Notes under the pieces: model-generated
The model's input: only the letters and a program-made list of their open reading frames with translations
Told to the model about the DNA's origin: nothing
The model's database searches: none
Translations under genes and position numbers: made by a program
Source of the DNA: an uncultured Rhodospirillaceae bacterium
GTDB taxonomy: Bacteria > Pseudomonadota > Alphaproteobacteria > UBA8366
Reading direction: 5' to 3'
NCBI GenBank assembly: GCA_913043025.1
Contig: CAJWLM010000022.1
Coordinates: forward strand, 1-48,359
Length of the DNA: 48,359 bases
Shown: in pieces, positions 34,987-44,938 of the stretch
Layout of the letters: the number at the start of each line of letters is the position of its first letter
Numbering within the stretch: position 1 is the stretch's first letter

Positions 34987-36093
34987 ATGAACGAAGTGTC
35001 TTTGCCGAGTAAGACTTATGAGCTAATTGGCCATGAGTCTGCCGAGAAACAATTTATCGATGCGTGGCAATTAGATCGCGTGCCTCATGCCTGGCTTATT
35101 TCAGGCCTTGAGGGAATTGGTAAGGCCACTTTGGCTTATCGAATCGCACGCTTCGTTTTAAAAGCCGATAACAAAGAGATAATTAAGAATGAGTCTCTGT
35201 TTGGCGACAACACCGAGGAAGTGTCGCTGCAATTATCTGTTAGCAAGGATTTACCTCATTGCAAACAAATTGAGGCAGGCGCACATCCCGATTTAAGGGT
35301 ATTAGAGCCAGGTTGGATTAATCCTAAAACTGGCCGGGCATCTCAGAAAATTGTGATTGACCAGATTCGTAAAAGTACAGGGATTACAAATCTTACGACG
35401 GCTGGTTGGAGAGTGATAATTATAGACCCTGCCGATGCCATGAACATAAATGCAGCAAATGCGTTACTGAAAAGCCTTGAAGAGCCACCCTTAAAAACAC
35501 TTTTTTTACTTGTAAGTCATGCACCAGGACGGCTCCTACCGACAATCAGATCGCGTTGTCGACGTTTAGAATTACAGCCACTTTCAGCAGAAAAGATAAA
35601 ATCATTTTTAAGCCGGACGGAGATGAAAAAAAAATCCATAGCCGGCGTCGCAAATCTTTCGGGCGGCAGTATAGGCAAAGCTCTGCAGCTTGCAACAGGA
35701 AGTGGCTATGATCTTTATGAGGCATTCTATCGTGTAGTTTCTAGTTTGCCAAAACTAGACATTCAATCAGTCCACGACCTAAGTGACTTAGCCTCACGTA
35801 AGAACGAAGATGGCACAGAGACTTTTGCAATGCTCGTAAATTTGATCCCTGATTGGATTGGAAGCCTAATTTTAATTTCTGCGGGTGGTAAAATTGAGAC
35901 AGAAGTTATCGTGGGTGAAAATGAATTAAAATTACGTTTGTTTGAAGGAGGTGCTTCTCTTGATAGTTGGTTAAGGGTGTGGGAAAAGACACGCGATTTG
36001 CTTTCCGGAGTTGAACGAGTAAACCTTGATCGAAAGCAAGTGCTTATCGAATGTTTTTCGATGTTAGCTTCTGTTTCTTCAGCAAATAAATAG
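34987..36093 (+). CDS. holB: DNA polymerase III subunit delta'
   Basis: The protein has 368 residues of the AAA+ clamp-loader type. The degenerate P-loop is SGLEGIGKATLAYRIA (39-54). VIIIDPADAMNINAANALLKSLEEPP is the Walker B and sensor region, and the SRC motif is in TIRSRCRRLEL. It is part of the clamp loader that places the beta clamp at replication forks. The tmk-holB-metG-tatD order is a common bacterial arrangement. Confidence 0.94.
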   Translation: MNEVSLPSKTYELIGHESAEKQFIDAWQLDRVPHAWLISGLEGIGKATLAYRIARFVLKADNKEIIKNESLFGDNTEEVSLQLSVSKDLPHCKQIEAGAHPDLRVLEPGWINPKTGRASQKIVIDQIRKSTGITNLTTAGWRVIIIDPADAMNINAANALLKSLEEPPLKTLFLLVSHAPGRLLPTIRSRCRRLELQPLSAEKIKSFLSRTEMKKKSIAGVANLSGGSIGKALQLATGSGYDLYEAFYRVVSSLPKLDIQSVHDLSDLASRKNEDGTETFAMLVNLIPDWIGSLILISAGGKIETEVIVGENELKLRLFEGGASLDSWLRVWEKTRDLLSGVERVNLDRKQVLIECFSMLASVSSANK

Positions 36094-36129
36094 AGCGGAA
36101 ATAGCAAATAGGGTGTACACGAAATAGCT

Positions 36130-37680
36130 ATGGCTCATAAAAAAACATATTACGTTACTACGCCAATTTATTACGTGAATGACGCCCCCCACATCGGGCA
36201 CGCATACACGACCTTATCATGTGATGTACTGGCACGATTTAAACGTCTTGACGGGTTTGAAGTAAAATTTCTGACTGGAACCGATGAGCATGGCCAGAAA
36301 GTAGAAAAGGCCGCTGCGGTTGCTGGTGTGGATCCTCAGAAATTCACCGATGATGTGTCTGCTAATTTTCGTAAATTAGCTGAAGTAATGAACTTTAGTT
36401 TTGATGATTTTATTCGGACTACAGAAAAAAGACATAAAATTTCTGCACAGGCGCTTTGGGATAAACTTGTTGAAACTGGTAACATTTATCTCGCTTCCTA
36501 TTCCGGATGGTATGCCGTCCGCGATGAGGCGTTTTATACAGAAGCTGATTTGAAGGATGGTCCAGACGGAGAGAAGCTTGCACCGACCGGAGCAGAGGTG
36601 GAATGGGTTGAAGAGCCTAGTTATTTTTTTCGACTTTCAGCGTGGGAAAAAACTCTGCTAACATTTTATGATGAGCACCCTGAATTCGTTATGCCACAAA
36701 GCCGCAGAAATGAGGTCATAAGCTTCGTAAAAGGCGGCCTTAATGATCTCTCAATATCACGCACTACGTTTCAGTGGGGTATCCCAGTACCTGAGAATAA
36801 TGATCATATAATGTATGTGTGGTTAGATGCCCTAACGAACTACATCACGGCAGTAGATTTTCCAGATCAAAAGAGTATTGACTACAAAACATTCTGGCCG
36901 GCTGATTTACATATGGTGGGAAAGGATATTCTTCGTTTCCATGCAGTCTACTGGCCCGCTTTTCTGCTAGCCGCAGGCCTCGAACCGCCCAAACGTATAT
37001 TTGCTCACGGTTGGTGGACAAATGAGGGTCAAAAGATCTCTAAATCAATTGGTAACGTGATCGACCCCTTAGTTTTGGTTAGAAACTACGGTCTTGATGC
37101 TGTGCGGTATTTTCTACTCCGCGAAGTTCCTTTTGGGAATGATGGTGATTTTTCACACCAATCGATGGTGCGGCGTCTTAATGGCGAGTTGGCTAACGAT
37201 CTTGGTAATCTTTGCCAGCGAGTACTTTCTATGATCGCTAAGAACTGCAGCGGTGAAGTACCACCACACCAAGATTTTCTTCCTTGCGACCTGGAGCTAA
37301 TCAAAAAGGGATCTGCAATGCTAGTCATTATGCGCGAGCAGTTAGACTATCAAAAATTTAATCGTGCGTTGGAAGAGATTTGGAGTGTCATAGGCGAAGC
37401 AAACCGATATGTGGATGCGATGGCACCATGGGCCTTGCGGAAAGAGGATCCAAACCGTATGTGCACGGTCCTATATGTTTTGGCTGAAACTATTCGATAT
37501 ATAGGCCTCGTCGTTCAGCCATTTATGCCCGATGCCAGTAGTAGGATACTGGATCTCCTTGCGGTCGATCCAACGAAACGCGGATTTAAAGATTTTGATG
37601 CAGCCCTCATTGCAGGTACTTCTTTGCCAATGCCCGAACCTGTATTTCCAAGATTTATTGAAGATGGGCAGACTACGTGA
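36130..37680 (+). CDS. metG: Methionyl-tRNA synthetase
   Basis: The protein has 516 residues. HIGH motif H21-H24 (TTPIYYVNDAPHIGHAYTT) and the KISKS motif in GQKISKSIGN are both exact. It is the shorter form, without a C-terminal tRNA-binding (EMAP) domain. The anticodon-binding helical domain covers about residues 370-500. It charges tRNA-Met. The stop shares bases with the tatD start. Confidence 0.97.
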   Translation: MAHKKTYYVTTPIYYVNDAPHIGHAYTTLSCDVLARFKRLDGFEVKFLTGTDEHGQKVEKAAAVAGVDPQKFTDDVSANFRKLAEVMNFSFDDFIRTTEKRHKISAQALWDKLVETGNIYLASYSGWYAVRDEAFYTEADLKDGPDGEKLAPTGAEVEWVEEPSYFFRLSAWEKTLLTFYDEHPEFVMPQSRRNEVISFVKGGLNDLSISRTTFQWGIPVPENNDHIMYVWLDALTNYITAVDFPDQKSIDYKTFWPADLHMVGKDILRFHAVYWPAFLLAAGLEPPKRIFAHGWWTNEGQKISKSIGNVIDPLVLVRNYGLDAVRYFLLREVPFGNDGDFSHQSMVRRLNGELANDLGNLCQRVLSMIAKNCSGEVPPHQDFLPCDLELIKKGSAMLVIMREQLDYQKFNRALEEIWSVIGEANRYVDAMAPWALRKEDPNRMCTVLYVLAETIRYIGLVVQPFMPDASSRILDLLAVDPTKRGFKDFDAALIAGTSLPMPEPVFPRFIEDGQTT

Positions 37681-38468
37681 TGCTCGTCGATAGTCATTGT
37701 CATTTGGATTACCACGAACGAGATGGTGATTTAGACTCTGTTCTTGCGAGGGCACGTGAATCTGATATTCGTACAATCGTAACCATCTGTACAAAAATTA
37801 GTAAAGCAAAATCAGTGCAAGGGCTTGCTTCACGGCACGATAACGTTTGGTGCACTGTTGGCGTTCATCCTCATGAGGCAAGCCTTGAATGTCAAAAAAA
37901 TCCATCTGAGCTTATTAAATTAGCCGAATGTGAGAAGGTTGTCGGTATCGGGGAAAGCGGCTTGGACTATTACTACGAAAATGCATCGAGAGACGATCAA
38001 AAAAAGAGCTTTCGCACCCATATTGAGGCAGCTCGTTCTACCGGACTACCAATTGTCATTCATTCGCGTGACGCCGATGAAGATTGTGCCAATATCCTAA
38101 AGGATGAAATGCAAAATGGTTACTTTTGTGGAGTGATGCATTGCTTTTCTAGTGGGCTTAGTTTGGCACAAACCGCCCTTGAGCTCGGCTTGTACATCTC
38201 GATTTCAGGAATAATCACATTCAAGAAATCAGAAGAATTACGGAGTATCGTTGCAGACGTTCCACTGGAAAGATTACTCGTAGAGACGGATGCACCTTAT
38301 TTGGCGCCCGAGCCTCATCGCGGCAAGAGAAATGAACCTTGCTATATGTCCCACACCGCAAACACTTTGGCAGCCCTAAAAAATGTCGATGCAAAAGTTT
38401 TGGCAAGTACCACAACGAAAAATTTTTTCTCTCTTTTTAGTCGGGCACAAGCCCCCGGTTCGCCATGA
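37680..38468 (+). CDS. tatD: TatD family metal-dependent hydrolase (DNase)
   Basis: The protein has 262 residues from ATG 37680, overlapping the metG stop (TGATG); GTG 37677 is possible. Metal-binding motifs include DSHCHLD, GESGLDYY, HSRDA and ETDAPYLAPEPHRGKRNEP. The TIM-barrel amidohydrolase family has 3'-5' exonuclease activity linked to DNA repair. Its end overlaps the next gene (ATGAG). Confidence 0.94.
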   Translation: MLVDSHCHLDYHERDGDLDSVLARARESDIRTIVTICTKISKAKSVQGLASRHDNVWCTVGVHPHEASLECQKNPSELIKLAECEKVVGIGESGLDYYYENASRDDQKKSFRTHIEAARSTGLPIVIHSRDADEDCANILKDEMQNGYFCGVMHCFSSGLSLAQTALELGLYISISGIITFKKSEELRSIVADVPLERLLVETDAPYLAPEPHRGKRNEPCYMSHTANTLAALKNVDAKVLASTTTKNFFSLFSRAQAPGSP

Positions 38469-39235
38469 GGGTTACCGTCCTAGGTTGTGGAAGTTCTGCC
38501 GGCGTGCCGCAAATTAATGGTGGATGGGGTGTTTGTGACCCTGCAAATCCAAAAAATAGGCGGCGGCGTTCTTCAATTTTAATGCAGAGCAAAACAACTG
38601 ATTTACTCATAGATTGTCCACCTGATTGTCGAGAACAATTATTGAGTATAGGCCTCGAGCGTGTTGACGGAGTGTTATTTACCCATGCGCATGCTGATCA
38701 TTGCCACGGCATTGATGACCTTCGGTGGATTAATATGGCAATGGGCAAAGATATTCCTGTTTATGGTCGCTCGGACCATCTAGATCTCATAGAGCATAAG
38801 TTTTCATATGCTTTTGAGCCGTTAAAAGAGGGAGCTAAACGCTTCTATTACAAGCCAATGCTTGTGCGAAATGATGTAATGGATAGCTGCCAGGTAGGGG
38901 ACCTTGATCTCACCGTATTTGAACAAGACCACGGCTTCTCTTCCACGCTGGGGATTCGTGTAGGTGACTTCGCCTATTCGACTGATGCAGTCAAGCTTAA
39001 CGAAGCTGCATTTACGGCACTCGAAGGGGTTAAAGTTTGGATCGTTGATTGTTTTCGGTATGAACAGCATCATACCCATTCATGGCTTGAACAAACTTTG
39101 GAGTGGATCGAAAGAGTTAATCCCGAGAGAGCATTTCTTCATCACATGGGTAGGCAAATGGACTATGACACTGTAATGCGTGATACGCCCCGACATGTTG
39201 AACCGGGTTATGACGGAATGATTATTGATGTATAA
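38465..39235 (+). CDS. MBL-fold metallo-hydrolase (PhnP-like)
   Basis: The protein has 256 residues. It begins VTVLGCGSSAGVPQINGGWGVCDP, and the metal-binding motif is THAHADHCHGIDDLRW. HHMGRQMDYD gives a further ligand near the end. This group resembles PhnP phosphodiesterases and usually sits behind tatD in alphaproteobacteria. It may act on cyclic phosphodiesters, but its substrate is unknown. It closes the housekeeping operon. Confidence 0.9.
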   Translation: MRVTVLGCGSSAGVPQINGGWGVCDPANPKNRRRRSSILMQSKTTDLLIDCPPDCREQLLSIGLERVDGVLFTHAHADHCHGIDDLRWINMAMGKDIPVYGRSDHLDLIEHKFSYAFEPLKEGAKRFYYKPMLVRNDVMDSCQVGDLDLTVFEQDHGFSSTLGIRVGDFAYSTDAVKLNEAAFTALEGVKVWIVDCFRYEQHHTHSWLEQTLEWIERVNPERAFLHHMGRQMDYDTVMRDTPRHVEPGYDGMIIDV

Positions 39236-39270
39236 ATCGTCGAATTCTGGAACCTGCATCTAATGTCCTG

Positions 39271-40116
39271 CTACTGCTGTAGCTTTGTCCTCGTCCACCA
39301 ACGTGTTTTTATCTGCAGGCGGATGAATACTAATACAAAAATGGCCGTAAAGACCAATATGACCGTTGGTGCCGGTGCGCTATCGAGATAAAAACTTGCA
39401 TAGGTGCCAGAAAGCATTGAAAAAATGCAGATACCAACGGATGCTAAGAGCATGGTGCTGAATTTTTTGGAGATTAGAAATGCGATTGCACCAGGCGCAA
39501 TCATCAATCCGATAGCCAATATTAAGCCCGTAGTGGCAAGTGTCGCAACGACGGTGAGAGTCATGGCAGCCAACAGAGTATAATGAATGATATCGTTGGA
39601 CAGCCCGGCTGTTTGGACCTGTGTCGGATCGAAGCTGTGCAATACGAGATCATGCCATTTAAGGAGCAAGCCGATAACAACTACAATTGAGACAACACCA
39701 GTGGAAATAATATCATCGGTTCCAATTCCCAAGATATTTCCAAAAAGGATATGATCGAGATGTACATTGGTATTGATTGAAACGTATAAAATAATGCCAA
39801 GGCCGAACATGCCAGAAAATACAATACCCATGATTGAATCTTGTTTGACACGGCAACGATCGGACAAATAGCCGGTCGCAATCGCGCACATCATTCCCGT
39901 TGCGAAAGCACCTACAATAAGGGGAAGCCCAAAGATATATGCAATGACAACGCCCGGCAGGACAGAGTGACTAACGGCATCTCCCATCAGCGCCCATCCT
40001 TTTACCACTAAAAAACAGGAAAGTAGAGCAGTTGGTATAGCGACGATTAGTGAAATCGTAAACGCCTTCTGCATAAATGGAAATTTGAAGGGCAATAGAA
40101 GAACGTCTAGGTCCAC
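39271..40116 (-). CDS. Metal ABC transporter permease (second, SitD/MntB type)
   Basis: The protein has 281 residues with about eight to nine membrane helices of the ABC-3 permease family (FTISLIVAIPTALLSCFLVVKGWALMGDAVSHSVLPGVVIAYIFG; ATTGLILAIGLMIAPGAIAFLIS). It is transcribed last in a four-gene metal uptake operon, 33 bases after the first permease. It forms a heterodimeric channel with that permease. Confidence 0.93.
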   Translation of the reverse strand: MDLDVLLLPFKFPFMQKAFTISLIVAIPTALLSCFLVVKGWALMGDAVSHSVLPGVVIAYIFGLPLIVGAFATGMMCAIATGYLSDRCRVKQDSIMGIVFSGMFGLGIILYVSINTNVHLDHILFGNILGIGTDDIISTGVVSIVVVIGLLLKWHDLVLHSFDPTQVQTAGLSNDIIHYTLLAAMTLTVVATLATTGLILAIGLMIAPGAIAFLISKKFSTMLLASVGICIFSMLSGTYASFYLDSAPAPTVILVFTAIFVLVFIRLQIKTRWWTRTKLQQ

Positions 40117-40149
40117 AGGTGATTTATCCTTCCTCGCTCTCGAAATGAG

Positions 40150-41016
40150 TTAGATTGCTCGACTTTGAGCATCGGATAATGCTCGTGCACGACGGCTTGC
40201 TATTAGGCCGTATTTGCGAGCAAAAGTGAAGACCGCTAAAAATATTAACGTTTGAAGAACGACGATAATGCCGCCAGTGGCGCCATCTAAAAAGTAACTG
40301 GCATATGTGCCTCCAAAGCAAGTTACTGTGCCGATTATTACTGAAACTGCGATGAGACGTGGAAAACTATCGCATAATAAATGCGCTGTGGCTCCGGGTG
40401 TTATGACCATTGCAACCACAAGGAATGCTCCAACAGTCTGCATTGCTGCTACGATACACGCCGAAAGCAAAATGAAAAAAACTGATTTTAAGAAACGAGG
40501 CCTAAGACCCAAGATTGCTGCCTGATTTTCATCAAAAAAAGTAAGCATCAGGTCTTTCCATTTAACCAATAATACAGCGAGTGCCACAAATCCAATTATT
40601 GCAAGCTGTAGTGTGTCACTCGGAGTTATTGCCAGGATATTTCCCATGATTATGGTTTGTACTTGGATGCCGACGGGATTAATTGAAACTACAAAAAGTC
40701 CGATACCAAAAAAAGAGGTGAAAATAAGTCCAATTATTACATCTGTTTTTAGGCCCGAACGTCCTGATAAAAAAAGCATTGATAATGCTGCTAGGCTTCC
40801 AGCTGCAAATGCTCCGAGTGCAAAAGGTAGACCGAGAAGGTAAGCGCCCGCTACCCCCGGCACAACCGAATGAGCTAAGGCGTCGCCAATCAATGCCCAG
40901 CCCTTCAACATTAAATAAGCTGAGAGAAAAGCGCACACGCCACCAACAAGTGATGACACCCACATTGCATTGATCATATATGAGTAAGTGAAGGGTTGGA
41001 GGAGTGTGTCGATCAT
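40150..41016 (-). CDS. Metal ABC transporter permease (first, SitC type)
   Basis: The protein has 288 residues of the same ABC-3 family (LMLKGWALIGDALAHSVVPGVAGAYLLG; MQTVGAFLVVAMVITPGATAHLLC). Its start overlaps the end of the ATPase gene by four bases, so expression is coupled. The two permeases are clear paralogues of each other. Confidence 0.93.
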   Translation of the reverse strand: MIDTLLQPFTYSYMINAMWVSSLVGGVCAFLSAYLMLKGWALIGDALAHSVVPGVAGAYLLGLPFALGAFAAGSLAALSMLFLSGRSGLKTDVIIGLIFTSFFGIGLFVVSINPVGIQVQTIIMGNILAITPSDTLQLAIIGFVALAVLLVKWKDLMLTFFDENQAAILGLRPRFLKSVFFILLSACIVAAMQTVGAFLVVAMVITPGATAHLLCDSFPRLIAVSVIIGTVTCFGGTYASYFLDGATGGIIVVLQTLIFLAVFTFARKYGLIASRRARALSDAQSRAI

Positions 41017-41912
41017 TCGTCGTGGTCAGTAGTTTGAACTTCGTCGCCATACTGCACAAACGGTCTTTCGTCGTCAGTGAGGATCGTAACGTTCCGTTCG
41101 TCGCCATCGGTATGTAGAGTTTGAGCTGGTATCGTAAGATGCCGCAATACACCCTCAAATGTACGTTCTAGATTTTCGCGAGTGAAGACCTGCTGAGTTG
41201 GACCGTATCCAATGACAGTTTGATTAATAAGGACTGACTGATCACAAAACTCAGGCACCGTCCCTAGATTGTGCGTTGAAATAAGTATCACGCATCCTTC
41301 GTTACGAAGGTCACAAAGTAGTTCAATCATCTGAGTTTCGGTTCGAACATCTACGCCAGCAAAGGGTTCGTCGAGTAAAATAACTTGCGCATCCTGCGCT
41401 AATGCGCGCGCTAAAAACACACGCTTGCGTTGGCCGCCCGATAATTCCCCAATTTGGCGTGTTCGGTATTCATGCATTCCGACGCGCCTTAGAGCCTCAT
41501 CAACTATTTCTTCATCGTATTTGCTTGCTTTCCGAAGGAATCCCATTTTGCCATAGCGCCCCATCATCACTACCTCTTCGACTAATACTGGGAAGTTCCA
41601 ATCGACGTCCTCAGATTGTGGTACGTAGGCGACGTAATTTTTTTTGAGCGCTAATTTGATTGCCAGATTTAATATCCGAATCTTTCCGCCATCAACCGGC
41701 AGAAATCCCATAATGGCTTTGAATAAGGTTGATTTTCCTGCGCCGTTTACACCAACTAATGCGGCAATTGAACCTCGAGGGATTTCAAAAGTAGCATCCC
41801 AAAGCGCTGTATGGCCATTCCTATAGGTGACATTAATGCCGCGCACAGAAATACCATCACCAGAGTATTTCTCTAGCTTATGGGCTTGAGGGGTATCATT
41901 TCTGTTATTCAA
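41013..41912 (-). CDS. Metal ABC transporter ATP-binding protein
   Basis: The protein has 299 residues. Walker A GVNGAGKSTLFKA, signature LSGGQRKRVFLARALAQ, Walker B VILLDEPFAGVD and H-loop STHNLG are present. The C-terminal tail (about 240-299) is acidic and His-rich (HTDGDERNVTILTDDERP) and longer than usual. It drives the uptake system with the flanking permeases. Confidence 0.94.
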   Translation of the reverse strand: MNNRNDTPQAHKLEKYSGDGISVRGINVTYRNGHTALWDATFEIPRGSIAALVGVNGAGKSTLFKAIMGFLPVDGGKIRILNLAIKLALKKNYVAYVPQSEDVDWNFPVLVEEVVMMGRYGKMGFLRKASKYDEEIVDEALRRVGMHEYRTRQIGELSGGQRKRVFLARALAQDAQVILLDEPFAGVDVRTETQMIELLCDLRNEGCVILISTHNLGTVPEFCDQSVLINQTVIGYGPTQQVFTRENLERTFEGVLRHLTIPAQTLHTDGDERNVTILTDDERPFVQYGDEVQTTDHDE

Positions 41913-41999
41913 TTTTAGGTATCTTCAAACATTGAGTGTTAAACCTTGTAAAAAATTCTTTTTTTTCTCAATAAGTAGGTCTGATATTGTTAACATAAA

Positions 42000-42938
42000 T
42001 TAAGGGTGATTGTGTGTCTTTGCTGTTAGGCCGTCTGCGATAATTCGTGACGTCACTTTTAGTAAATCCAAATATGTGGGCACTTTTCCTTCGGGCCCAC
42101 TGAGCGAATCAACGAATAGTGCTCCTCCGTAATGGGCTCCTGTCTCTCTTGCAATTTGTTTTGCAGGTGCTGTATTCACAGTGCTCTCGCAGAAAATAAC
42201 TGAAATATTATAAGAACGCACTTTGTCTATGACTGAGCGAACCTGCTGTGGTGTTCCAACAGTATCGGCATTCATGGGCCATAAGTATAACTCTTTCATG
42301 CCATAATCACGGGCAAGATAGCTAAACGCTCCCTCGCAGGTAACAAGCCATCGCTGTGACTTGGGTATGGCTGTAATCATAGCTCTCAATGGTCCAATGG
42401 TTTGGCGTAGCTGTTTTTTATATTTGAGCGCATTCCTCGAATACACTGCGGCGTTGCCTGGGTCGTATCTAGAAAGTGCATCTTCAATATTCGTTATATA
42501 AATGAGGGCGCTTTCTAATCCCATCCAGGCATGCGGATTAGGTTTCCCTTTATACGAGCCAGATCCAATAGGAATAGGTTGAATACCATTAGAAATGATC
42601 ACTGAGGGTATGTCACCGAGATTGGAAAGGAATTGTTTAAACCATAGCTCCAAACCCATGCCGTTCCACAAAATGAGGTCTGCATCCGAAGCGCGAACAA
42701 GATCGCCTGGAGTAGGTTGATACCCATGAATTTCAGCGCCGGGCTTAGTAATGGATACGATTGTTGCAGCGTCACCGGCAACATTAGCCGCCATATCCGC
42801 TATAACTGTGAACGTTGTTACAACTTTCAGTTTTTTTGCGTTAGCCGTGGAGATTGCTGAAGATGCAAAAGAAAAAAATAATGCAACAAGCGTCGCAAAT
42901 TGGCAGATCTTACAGTATCGAAATATAGTACCCAGCAT
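42000..42938 (-). CDS. Metal-binding periplasmic protein, Mn/Fe type (cluster A-I)
   Basis: The protein has 312 residues. The signal peptide ends about residue 34. The four ligands of the PsaA/MntC/SitA group are H71 (AEIHGYQPTPGD), H136 (NPHAWMG), E202 (TCEGAFSYLARDYG) and D277 (FVDSLS). ZnuA-type proteins instead use three histidines and a histidine-rich loop, which is missing here. Manganese or ferrous iron is thus the likely cargo. It is first in the four-gene operon; 87 bases separate it from the ATPase gene. Confidence 0.92.
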   Translation of the reverse strand: MLGTIFRYCKICQFATLVALFFSFASSAISTANAKKLKVVTTFTVIADMAANVAGDAATIVSITKPGAEIHGYQPTPGDLVRASDADLILWNGMGLELWFKQFLSNLGDIPSVIISNGIQPIPIGSGSYKGKPNPHAWMGLESALIYITNIEDALSRYDPGNAAVYSRNALKYKKQLRQTIGPLRAMITAIPKSQRWLVTCEGAFSYLARDYGMKELYLWPMNADTVGTPQQVRSVIDKVRSYNISVIFCESTVNTAPAKQIARETGAHYGGALFVDSLSGPEGKVPTYLDLLKVTSRIIADGLTAKTHNHP

Positions 42939-43138
42939 TGCTTACTCAGATTAAAAAAGTATAACTATCAGTATATTAGCAATGTATGGAGCCATTGGGA
43001 ACTGCTCTTAAATCATGCATGGTATCATTTGCCACCCTTTTACAGGATCTATTATTTTCCATAATATCTATTATGCGAATTAAAACAATCCCAGTTTATT
43101 ATCGATAATCAGCAAAAGCTGTTTACTAAGGCTGTTCC

Positions 43139-44638
43139 CTACCAAGTCACCTTGGCTTTAAAGTACGGGCCCAGGTACCCAACAATTGTGGTGTCTAACC
43201 GACCATGCGAATAGCCATCAGGTTCGCGCATAAAGTCATGAAGCCCGAGCCAGTGTTGCGTAGTGAAGCCTATCTCCAGTGCACCGTGCACGACATCGTA
43301 AATATTGTGCTCATACGCAAGCGCAATATTTGCATCTATAACCGGCACAACATGAAATTTCAGGCTGTCAAAGTTAGCTGTGTATGAAGTAATAGCATGT
43401 TTTAATTCGTTATACGATTTGACAGAGCTCGCACCCGACAATATAGAGGCGGTAACATCAAACCGCCCTTTCAAACCGGCCACAATAGGCTGGTCAATGG
43501 ATGCGCCGAAGGTTGGTCCGGCTCCTAAAAACCACACCTCATTGTCACTTACAATTTCAGGGCGGCGATTACCCACACCTTTAGACACAACAACATCCAG
43601 CGTCCTGTAGATGCCCCCTATCCTGACACCCCCTTTTGCGGCTAATTGAGGCACGCTATCAAAGGTATACTCAGCGTCAACGTCTATAGAACTAACGATG
43701 GTTGAACTTTGTGCGGCAAAAGTGCGGCCATCTTCGACGTCAAAGTTTCCCGGTGTATTTCCTCGATAACCGATGTTTAAACGTTGTCTGCCTGTACTAG
43801 TACCATTGATATTTACAACGTTACCACTCCTAGTCACATCGCCGTGATGGGAATACATCGAGAAAAATCTACCATTGCCGCCCACACTCCAATTGCTGTT
43901 TGGCAAAGAATATCGGAGCTGGCTCTCATACCCGCTGTGGAATTCCGGTCTGATGCGTTGTCGGGCACCCGGCACATTGTCCATACCAACTGTACCTTTG
44001 ACCGGTTTAATAAAATTCTGATCCTCGAACGAGCGCATATGCAGCGCACGGCCACTCACCTCCCAACGGTTCTTCTTGGCGTTCTTTTTCTCCTGCACCG
44101 TTTGTTCCGCAACAGCCCCCCTGCTCTCCGCATACCGTGGTCGTGTTCCCGCAGCCGACAGAGGATCCACCAACGCAACCTGCACCGGTGTATCCGATAC
44201 CGGCATCCAACCAGCACTCTTTCTTGTCTGCGGCACCGGTTTCTTTAATGCCACTTTCTGTGTGGTTGGCTGTGTCGTTGGCGGTCGTATGAGCGTGAGT
44301 TTTTGTGGTTCTGCAACGCGCTTTTTTATGGGCGTATCCATCGTTGTGCGCTCGATGTCGGCTAAATGCAGTTCTACCGATGGATGTTCCCGGTTCACCC
44401 GCACAACGGTGAGCTTATCTTCTAAGCGGGATAGGTTAATAAGCGTATTGAGCTCCTCCTGAAGCTCTTCCACGCTGTAAAGAGATGCTCGTAACGTATT
44501 GTTTTGAATGGAAGTAATCTGCTCCTGCAGCGCCTGTATACGGTGCGAGAGTTTTTCAGAGGACAGCTCCCGGGCCTCTACCGATGCGCTGCTTATGCTG
44601 ACCAGCAACGTAAACAATAGGACTAAAAGCCTAGGCAT
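43139..44638 (-). CDS. Outer-membrane beta-barrel protein with N-terminal coiled coil (Lpg1974-like)
   Basis: The protein has 499 residues. The signal peptide ends near VEA-R. Residues about 27-75 form a coiled coil (LSHRIQALQEQITSIQNN). A Pro/Thr-rich linker follows, then from about 195 a beta-barrel of alternating polar and hydrophobic strands (WEVSGRALHMRSFEDQNF, SWSDVGG-like strands), ending in the aromatic C-terminus FKAKVTW as outer-membrane porins do. The opening of the barrel resembles the Legionella major outer-membrane protein family (Lpg1974). Pore function is inferred. Codon use looks more GC-rich than in the neighbours, hinting at a different history. Confidence 0.7.
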   Translation of the reverse strand: MPRLLVLLFTLLVSISSASVEARELSSEKLSHRIQALQEQITSIQNNTLRASLYSVEELQEELNTLINLSRLEDKLTVVRVNREHPSVELHLADIERTTMDTPIKKRVAEPQKLTLIRPPTTQPTTQKVALKKPVPQTRKSAGWMPVSDTPVQVALVDPLSAAGTRPRYAESRGAVAEQTVQEKKNAKKNRWEVSGRALHMRSFEDQNFIKPVKGTVGMDNVPGARQRIRPEFHSGYESQLRYSLPNSNWSVGGNGRFFSMYSHHGDVTRSGNVVNINGTSTGRQRLNIGYRGNTPGNFDVEDGRTFAAQSSTIVSSIDVDAEYTFDSVPQLAAKGGVRIGGIYRTLDVVVSKGVGNRRPEIVSDNEVWFLGAGPTFGASIDQPIVAGLKGRFDVTASILSGASSVKSYNELKHAITSYTANFDSLKFHVVPVIDANIALAYEHNIYDVVHGALEIGFTTQHWLGLHDFMREPDGYSHGRLDTTIVGYLGPYFKAKVTW

Positions 44639-44802
44639 TCCTTCTCCTCCAGAAGAACATTATCAAGCTCTTATGATTCGCCTGTCCCTGTGAAGTGTTG
44701 AAACAGGAGGATAGCGGGGATAACTGGGATGAGGCGGTAGTATCCCCTTAACCCTAAAAAGTAGTTTAATTACACTTCATCTTTGGTTATGGTCTCATTA
44801 AT

Positions 44803-44873
44803 CCCAAACGAATGTTTGGATTGGAATAGCAACGACCTAATCGTTCTGGTGTAGTAACGACCTGATACGTTCT
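44803..44873 (+). promoter_or_regulatory. Dyad elements upstream of the orphan gene (candidate operators)
   Basis: There is an inverted repeat CCAAAC-GAAT-GTTTGG at 44804-44819. Next come two near-identical tandem elements: AACGACCTAATCGTTCT (44831-44847), itself a dyad AACGA/TCGTT, and AACGACCTGATACGTTCT (44856-44873), a dyad AACG/CGTT. Their start-to-start spacing is 25 bases. They lie 66 to 135 bases before ATG 44939 in the divergent promoter region, so they could bind a dimeric regulator. Confidence 0.45.
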
Positions 44874-44938
44874 TATCCTCCAAATCCCGACGTTCTCTTT
44901 GTGGATTGCTTGTTGAGCAATTTTGGAAAGGGAATTAC

